Of a stretch of 39,809 bases of DNA, positions 34,651 to 39,809 are shown piece after piece (within the stretch, counting starts at the first letter, position 1; every line of letters begins with the position of its first letter). Made by a program: the position numbers and the translations under genes. Under the pieces are notes generated by a model, which saw only the letters and a list, made by a program, of their open reading frames with translations, was not told where the DNA came from and ran no database searches. The stretch spans positions 1 through 39,809 of the forward strand of contig JAPPIB010000003.1 of the NCBI GenBank assembly GCA_028820695.1, in the 5' to 3' direction. The stretch is from Acidiferrobacterales bacterium. Lineage in GTDB: Bacteria; Pseudomonadota; Gammaproteobacteria; Arenicellales; JAJDZL01.

Positions 34651-36488
34651 ACCTTCACCGGCTCCTTGTTTTCAGACATCTGCGTAAGTTTTGCCTCAAT
34701 CTGCTCAATTTGCTGCAACCACCACATTTCGGCGAACAGCCCGTTGAGTTTCAGAAGTTCCTCGTGCGTACCCTGTTCGACGATTTCTCCATTGTCGAGT
34801 ACGAGAATTCTGTCGGCATCTGCAACTGTCGACAATCGGTGTGCAATGACCAGGGTTGTACGGTTCTTGGCGACAATCTCCAGGGCATTTTGGATATAGC
34901 GCTCCGATTTCGAATCGAGTGAGGAGGTCGCTTCATCCAACACAAGGATAGGCGGATTCTTCAATATTGTTCTGGCAATCGAGACCCGTTGCTTCTCACC
35001 ACCGGACAGTTTCAACCCTCGTTCGCCGACGACGGTATCGAATTTTTCGGGCAGCGATTCAATGAACTCGGTCAGATTGGCCTGTTCCACTGCCGTTTCG
35101 AATTCAATCTGGCTGCAGTTGGGGTTGCCATAGCGAATGTTGTATTCAATTGAATCGTTGAACAGCACCGTATCCTGAGGAACGATTCCAATTGACGCAT
35201 GGAGTGACTCAAGGGTCACATCACGGATGTCCTGGCCGTCAATCAGCACACGTCCGCTATCGACGTCGTAGAATCGAAACAGCAGGCGCACCAGTGTGGA
35301 TTTTCCCGAACCACTTTTGCCGACGACTGCGACTTTCTTGCCCGAAGGAATCTGAACAGTGACGTCCTTGAGAATGACACGCTCAGTCTTGTAGCCGAAA
35401 CCGACGTTTTCAAATTGAATCGAAGCGCCATTGGTAACCAGATCAGTTGCGTTATCCGGTACCGGGATGGTATCGTCGACATCCAGAAGATTGAACATCC
35501 GTTCCATATCGGTCAACGCATGATTGATTTCCCGAAAAGTCGTGCCAAGAAACCGAAGCGGCAGATACATCTGAATCAGGAAGGCGTTCAACATCATGAA
35601 ATCACCCAGAGTCAGTGCACCGGCGACAATCCCTTCCGCTGCCAGCATGAGTAGAACGATCATGCCAGTCGCGATGATGATTCCCTGACCGACATTAAGA
35701 AGTGCCAAGGTCTGCTCACTGATGACAGACTGTTTCTCCCACTCCTTGAGGTGAAAGTCAAAACGGTCAGTTTCGTGTTTCTCATTGCCGAAATACTTGA
35801 CAGTCTCGTAGTTCAGGAGGGCGTCTACGCTGGATGAGTTGGCTTTGGATTCAGCGGCATTCATTCGAACACGGAACTTGGTACGCCATCGTGTGATGTA
35901 GTAGGTGAAAACAAAGTAGAGAGCGATGGTGCCGCCCGTGATCAAAACAAAATGGGATTCAAAATTAACTGCCAGGAATACACAGATAATCGATATCTCA
36001 AACAGCGTTGGCACAATGCTGAAGACGATGTACCACAGCAGATAGTTGATACCTCTGGTTCCCCGTTCGATGTCGCGTGATATGCCGCCCGTTTCCCGGT
36101 CCTGATGAAAGGCGTGCGATAGATCATGCAAGTGTCTGAACACCTTGAGACCCACATTGCGCACCGCCCGCTGCGACGCTCGGGAGAATAGGGCATTTCG
36201 CAGTTCCTCGAACAAGGTACTAGACAGCCCGAGCAGTCCGTATGCGAGAATCAGCGAAACCGGAACGATCAGAATCAGGTCTGGGTTCAGTGAGGTGTCG
36301 AACCAGTCAACAATTTTCTTGATCGTAATCGGAACCAGGACGATGGCGACCTTTGCGAGAATCAGGAAGAACAGCGCAACTCCGATTCGTACTCGAAACT
36401 CCCACAGATACCCGACCAGAGTCCCAAGCGTTTTCCAGACATTGCGTTTGCCGTCTGGCTCTGTTTGTACCATCAGATCAATATCCAT
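34647..36488 (-). CDS. Atm1-type ABC exporter (fused membrane and ATPase domains)
   Basis: The 613-residue half-transporter works as a homodimer in the inner membrane. Six helices in residues 30-320 precede the ATPase domain, with Walker A GKSGSGKST at 390-398, signature LSGGE at 494-498 and Walker B ILVLDE at 514-519. NYETVKYFGNE near residue 226 and FLGTTFREINHALTDMERMF near 313 are hallmarks of the Atm1/HMT1 group, which exports glutathione-linked or polysulfide compounds and helps with metal tolerance. A second in-frame ATG five codons on (36473) is an alternative start. The HAD gene downstream is coupled; msrQ lies upstream on the same strand. Confidence 0.93.
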   Translation of the reverse strand: MDIDLMVQTEPDGKRNVWKTLGTLVGYLWEFRVRIGVALFFLILAKVAIVLVPITIKKIVDWFDTSLNPDLILIVPVSLILAYGLLGLSSTLFEELRNALFSRASQRAVRNVGLKVFRHLHDLSHAFHQDRETGGISRDIERGTRGINYLLWYIVFSIVPTLFEISIICVFLAVNFESHFVLITGGTIALYFVFTYYITRWRTKFRVRMNAAESKANSSSVDALLNYETVKYFGNEKHETDRFDFHLKEWEKQSVISEQTLALLNVGQGIIIATGMIVLLMLAAEGIVAGALTLGDFMMLNAFLIQMYLPLRFLGTTFREINHALTDMERMFNLLDVDDTIPVPDNATDLVTNGASIQFENVGFGYKTERVILKDVTVQIPSGKKVAVVGKSGSGKSTLVRLLFRFYDVDSGRVLIDGQDIRDVTLESLHASIGIVPQDTVLFNDSIEYNIRYGNPNCSQIEFETAVEQANLTEFIESLPEKFDTVVGERGLKLSGGEKQRVSIARTILKNPPILVLDEATSSLDSKSERYIQNALEIVAKNRTTLVIAHRLSTVADADRILVLDNGEIVEQGTHEELLKLNGLFAEMWWLQQIEQIEAKLTQMSENKEPVKV

Positions 36489-36547
36489 CGGTTACTCGAT
36501 GAACTGTTTGAGACTCGGAATTCGAATAAAGCGGAATGCTGAACCGA

Positions 36548-37171
36548 TCAGCGTTTTGCAGTACGTGGTAAATAATGTTTCCAGACCCGGAACCCCAGCA
36601 AAACTGCGAGAATGACACCATAGATGACGGGCTCGGTAATATCAGCCTTGACCGCAAGGAAGAAATGCAAGGCACCGAGGATACCAATCAGGTAAACCAA
36701 TTTATGCAATTTCGCCCAGCGGCGTCCGCCCATCCAGCGAACCATTCGATTGGTGGAAGTCGCGGCGAGCAGTGTCATCATCAAGAAAGCCGCAGAACCG
36801 AAGAGTATGTAATAACGCTGGATGATATCTTCAATAATCTGCCTGATATCGAAGAAATTGACAATGACCAGCCAGGTCAGAAAGTGCAGAAGGATATAAA
36901 AGAAGGAAAATACCCCCAGCATTCGACGTACCAGTATCAGTTGGTTGATTGAGGTCAGATGTCGAAGAGGAGTGATCGCCAAAGTGATCAGCAACAGACG
37001 AAGTCCCCAGTCACCGGTCACCTTGGTAATGTCTTCAACCGGGTCTGCACTGATGTTGCCGGTGTAAAAATCATAAGCCAGCAAACCGAAAGGAATCAGA
37101 CACAGCAGGAATATAACCGGTTTAATCCGCCTGATCCTGACGGCCCAGATTTTTGATGAAGCTTTAGCCAT
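36548..37171 (-). CDS. msrQ: Heme-binding membrane subunit of the methionine sulfoxide reductase MsrPQ
   Basis: MsrQ is the inner-membrane b-type cytochrome that takes electrons from the respiratory chain and gives them to periplasmic MsrP. The 207-residue sequence has about six helices, with conserved histidine-bearing segments (FSFFYILLHFLTWL and RRWAKLHKLVYLIGILGALHFF) and TGDWGLRLLLITLAITPLR near residues 47-65. Length matches E. coli YedZ. No Shine-Dalgarno sequence precedes the ATG; the bases upstream are the T-run of a terminator that follows msrP. Expression may therefore depend on readthrough, a separate promoter or coupling. Confidence 0.93.
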   Translation of the reverse strand: MAKASSKIWAVRIRRIKPVIFLLCLIPFGLLAYDFYTGNISADPVEDITKVTGDWGLRLLLITLAITPLRHLTSINQLILVRRMLGVFSFFYILLHFLTWLVIVNFFDIRQIIEDIIQRYYILFGSAAFLMMTLLAATSTNRMVRWMGGRRWAKLHKLVYLIGILGALHFFLAVKADITEPVIYGVILAVLLGFRVWKHYLPRTAKR

Positions 37172-37180
37172 GCCGTATAC

Positions 37181-37223
37181 AAAAAAGATTCGCGATTCCT
37201 AGAGCCATCCGGGAATCGCGAAT
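37181..37223 (-). terminator. Intrinsic terminator between msrP and msrQ
   Basis: Read on the minus strand, ATTCGCGATTCC and GGAATCGCGAAT form a perfect 12-bp stem with a 12-base loop, followed by C and six T. The T-run ends 9 bases before the msrQ ATG. This is a textbook terminator for the msrP message in the middle of an expected operon. Confidence 0.88.
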
Positions 37224-37242
37224 TGAATGCGTGTTCGGACGC

Positions 37243-38217
37243 TTAGAAATTGACTGTCAGATCCAAATCGCTGTACAGACTCGCAACCTGTTCCGAGTAT
37301 CCATTGAACATCAATGTCGGTTGCCGGCCAAACAGCGTGCCCACCCGCCGTTCAGTAGCCTGGCTCCAGCGCGGATGATCCACATTCGGGTTCACGTTTG
37401 CGTAGAATCCATATTCGTTTGGTGCCTGAACCTGCCAGGTATTGACTGGCTGCTCTTCCATGAACTCGACTGACACAATCGACTTGACTCCCTTGAATCC
37501 ATACTTCCACGGAACTACCAATCGGATCGGAGCGCCGTTTTGATTGGGCATATGCTGGCCGTACAGTCCCACTGCGAAAATTGACAACGGGTTCATTGCT
37601 TCGTCGATTCGCAATCCCTCGCGATAAGGCCAATCCAGAACACTGCCGAACAGTCCTGGTTTTTGTCCGTCCATTTCCTCCGGCCTGACCAATGTCAGCA
37701 TCTCGATATACTTGGCCTTGGAAGTCGGTTTGTGCATTTTCAGGAAGTCGCCCAGCGAAAACCCGACCCACGGAACAACCATTGACCATGCCTCGACACA
37801 TCGATGTCTGTAAATACGCTCTTCCAGAGGAAACTGCTTGAGTATGTCTTCGATATCCCAGTCACGCGGTGCCTCACACTCCCCGGTCACCGACAGACTC
37901 CAAGGACGCGTGGTCAGCTTATGCGCCAGTTTCGCCGGACTTCGCTTGTCAGTTCCAAACTCGTAAAAGTTGTTGTACGACGTCACGTCCTTGAAACTTG
38001 TAAGTTCTTCGTCTGTTGTGGAAAACGGGCTTTCCAGAAGGTTCTCAAACTTCTTTTCCATCGCCTGCACTCTTTCTGACTGAATGCCCAGCAATGAGGC
38101 GGATCCGCCAATTGCGAGTGCGGCGGTTGTCTTCAGGAAATTGCGCCGATTCTTATAGACGCTGAGTGGTGTTATCTCACTTGTTCGGATATCGGGTTTC
38201 TGTCTGATCAATACCAT
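37243..38217 (-). CDS. msrP: Molybdopterin-dependent protein-methionine-sulfoxide reductase, catalytic subunit
   Basis: MsrP (YedY) repairs oxidised methionines in periplasmic proteins using a molybdopterin cofactor. The N-terminus carries a Tat signal ([20 protein letters not shown]) so it is exported folded. The molybdenum-ligand cysteine is Cys140 in [15 protein letters not shown]. The length of 324 residues is close to that of E. coli YedY. A terminator stem begins about 20 bases after the stop, ahead of msrQ. The MsrP-MsrQ pair is typical of Proteobacteria and fits protection against reactive chlorine or oxygen species. Confidence 0.95.
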   Translation of the reverse strand: MVLIRQKPDIRTSEITPLSVYKNRRNFLKTTAALAIGGSASLLGIQSERVQAMEKKFENLLESPFSTTDEELTSFKDVTSYNNFYEFGTDKRSPAKLAHKLTTRPWSLSVTGECEAPRDWDIEDILKQFPLEERIYRHRCVEAWSMVVPWVGFSLGDFLKMHKPTSKAKYIEMLTLVRPEEMDGQKPGLFGSVLDWPYREGLRIDEAMNPLSIFAVGLYGQHMPNQNGAPIRLVVPWKYGFKGVKSIVSVEFMEEQPVNTWQVQAPNEYGFYANVNPNVDHPRWSQATERRVGTLFGRQPTLMFNGYSEQVASLYSDLDLTVNF

Positions 38218-38263
38218 TTTCTTAATTTACACCTTCTGTGATTGACTGATGAATTGTGTTCCC

Positions 38264-39448
38264 TTACAGCCTTTCAAATGCAGCTGCGATACCCTGACCA
38301 CCGCCGATACACATCGATACGATTGCGTATCGTCCACCAGTGCGCCTCAATTCGTGGAGCGCCTTGACGGTCAGTATGCACCCGGTCGCGCCAATTGGAT
38401 GTCCAAGTGAAATTCCGCTTCCGTTGGGGTTGGTTCTGTCTGCAGGCAAGTCCAAGTCTTTCATGACCGCGAGCGCCTGAACGGCAAACGCTTCGTTGAG
38501 TTCGATAACATCAACGTCGTCCAGATTGATTCCGGTTCTGTCGAGCAGTTTCCGGATGGCCGGCACCGGTCCGATTCCCATATACTCAGGCTCGACACCC
38601 GAATGTGTATAGTCGAGCAATCGGGCGATGGGCTCGTAACCTGCTTTTTCTGCGGCACCTGCCTCCATCATTACTATGGCTGCAGCGGCATCGTTTATGC
38701 CTGATGCGTTTCCTGCGGTAACAGAACCATCTTTTCTGAAGACGGGTCGCATTTTTGCCAGGCCTTCCATACTGCAATCGGAACGAACATGTTCATCTGT
38801 CGCGAATTCGGTTGTCTCGCGGCGGGACTTGATCTCAACGGGAATGATCTGGTCATCGAACCTGCCTTTCGCATGTGCCTGTGCCGCTCTCGAATGGCTT
38901 TCGACGGCCAAGGCATCCTGCTCGTCTCGGTCTATATTCCACTTCTGTGCAATATTCTCCGCGGTAACGCCCATGTGACAGTCCTGGAATGGATCACTCA
39001 GTGCGCCGACCATGATATCTACAAATTCGGCATGCCCCATACGTTGTCCCCAACGCATGCCTGTCGCCCAGTAAGGTGCACCACTCATGGACTCAGCACC
39101 GCCCGCGATGACGGTATCAGCATCGCCGAGCTGTACGATCTGCGCAGCATTCACGATCGCCTGCAGTCCGCTGCCACACAGTCGGTTCACCGTCAGGGCA
39201 GGAGTCTCGATCGGCAGCCCGCCCTCCAATGCGGCATATCTTGAAATGTACATGTCGCGCTTGTCTGAATGAAGCACATTGCCGATCACGCAATGGCCGA
39301 CCGAATCCGGATCAATGCCTGTCTTATCCAGTGCGCCACGCACTGCAATTGCGCCCAGCTCGCACGCTGAGAAAGACTTCAATGATCCACCATAATCACC
39401 GATTCCGGTTCTTACACCGTCCAATACAACTACTTCATTACCTTTCAT
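38264..39448 (-). CDS. Acetyl-CoA C-acetyltransferase (thiolase)
   Basis: The 394-residue protein is a type II thiolase that condenses or cleaves acetoacetyl-CoA. The acylated nucleophile is Cys91 in [19 protein letters not shown] holds the activating histidine near 350, and [11 protein letters not shown] the second catalytic cysteine near 380. It resembles the biosynthetic or ketone-body thiolases (PhaA/AtoB) in length and motifs. No fatty-acid oxidation or polyhydroxybutyrate gene is visible beside it, so the pathway cannot be fixed. Confidence 0.94.
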   Translation of the reverse strand: MKGNEVVVLDGVRTGIGDYGGSLKSFSACELGAIAVRGALDKTGIDPDSVGHCVIGNVLHSDKRDMYISRYAALEGGLPIETPALTVNRLCGSGLQAIVNAAQIVQLGDADTVIAGGAESMSGAPYWATGMRWGQRMGHAEFVDIMVGALSDPFQDCHMGVTAENIAQKWNIDRDEQDALAVESHSRAAQAHAKGRFDDQIIPVEIKSRRETTEFATDEHVRSDCSMEGLAKMRPVFRKDGSVTAGNASGINDAAAAIVMMEAGAAEKAGYEPIARLLDYTHSGVEPEYMGIGPVPAIRKLLDRTGINLDDVDVIELNEAFAVQALAVMKDLDLPADRTNPNGSGISLGHPIGATGCILTVKALHELRRTGGRYAIVSMCIGGGQGIAAAFERL

Positions 39449-39493
39449 TACGATACAATAACCTCATAATATCAATAAAATAAATAAATAACT

Positions 39494-39757
39494 TCAAGTT
39501 TTTCTCAAGGTAGTTTCGTAAACGAGATAATTTGTCGCTTCCATGCCAATGGACCGATAGGTTTCCTGTGCCGGCTTATTGTCTTTTTCAACATAGAGTC
39601 TGATGCCACAGACATTGGAATCTTCTGAGGCAAGCTTCGCGGTGAAATTCCATAACTTTCTGAAAATGCCTTTCCGACGAAAGTCAGATCGAACATAGAC
39701 GCTTTGTAGCCACCATTGTACACCGTCGCGCCAGTCGCTCCACTCATAAGTTACCAT
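39494..39757 (-). pseudogene. GNAT-family acetyltransferase, N-terminally truncated
   Basis: The readable 87 residues are the C-terminal half of a GNAT N-acetyltransferase: EWSDWRDGVQWWLQSVYV followed by the acetyl-CoA-binding RSDFRRKGIFRKLW and a C-terminal NKPAQETYRSIGM. Family members have about 140-160 residues. The frame continues upstream of the ATG for about 15 codons without another start and meets a TAA at 39803-39805, still inside the window. The missing N-terminal half is either lost, frameshifted near the window edge, or damaged by assembly error there. Confidence 0.7.
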
Positions 39758-39809
39758 GAGGCGTTTTCGTTGGAGCGTAATTCCGTTGCTCTGCGTAGCG
39801 GATTATCGC

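Noticed and set aside
1..39809. tRNA, rRNA, CRISPR arrays, insertion sequences or prophage genes
   Set aside because: No tRNA T-loop with a matching fold, no regular spaced repeats, no transposase or integrase motifs and no phage proteins were seen on either strand by eye.

Overview
This window reads as a chromosomal segment of a gammaproteobacterium, probably marine or otherwise aquatic and heterotrophic. Pointers are the single-chain PurL (about 1,325 residues), the AceK/AceA glyoxylate-shunt pair, the dapA-purC-purL order, the MsrP/MsrQ pair and a TRAP transporter, at moderate GC. The assignment is an inference from gene content. No tRNA, rRNA, CRISPR array, insertion sequence or phage gene was recognised. 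GTG and TTG starts are fairly common, and several are supported by good ribosome-binding sites.

Left third (1-14.6 kb). A methylated-amine module lies inside a glyoxylate-shunt locus. On the minus strand, from right to left, are aceA, aceK, an MttB-family methyltransferase without pyrrolysine, and a BCCT-type betaine/choline transporter broken near the window edge. Between aceK and aceA, on the plus strand, sits an operon of a dimethylglycine/sarcosine dehydrogenase-like flavoprotein and both electron-transfer flavoprotein subunits (etfB, etfA). A strong bidirectional terminator separates etfA from aceA. A perfect 19-base palindrome overlaps the predicted aceA transcription start. Further right is a 1,203-residue 5-oxoprolinase/hydantoinase. 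Together the genes suggest uptake and stepwise demethylation of glycine betaine or a related compound, with electrons passing to ETF.

Middle (14.6-28 kb). A two-subunit periplasmic molybdenum hydroxylase of the isoquinoline 1-oxidoreductase type is followed by a 250-base stretch dense in perfect inverted repeats. Next come an HAD 5'-nucleotidase-like gene, a secreted protein resembling a free-standing subtilase propeptide, an intergenic segment with paired arms and direct repeats, ampD, a carboxymuconolactone-decarboxylase-family gene, a cobalamin adenosyltransferase, and dapA, purC and purL.

Right third (28-39.8 kb). A TakP-like TRAP transporter (binding protein, small and large permease) is followed by an amidase, a small two-helix membrane protein and a D-2-hydroxyacid dehydrogenase. 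On the minus strand are an HAD phosphatase overlapping an Atm1-type ABC exporter, msrQ and msrP (separated by a terminator whose T-run ends beside the msrQ start codon), a thiolase, and a truncated GNAT acetyltransferase at the right edge. The genes at both window edges have broken reading frames.
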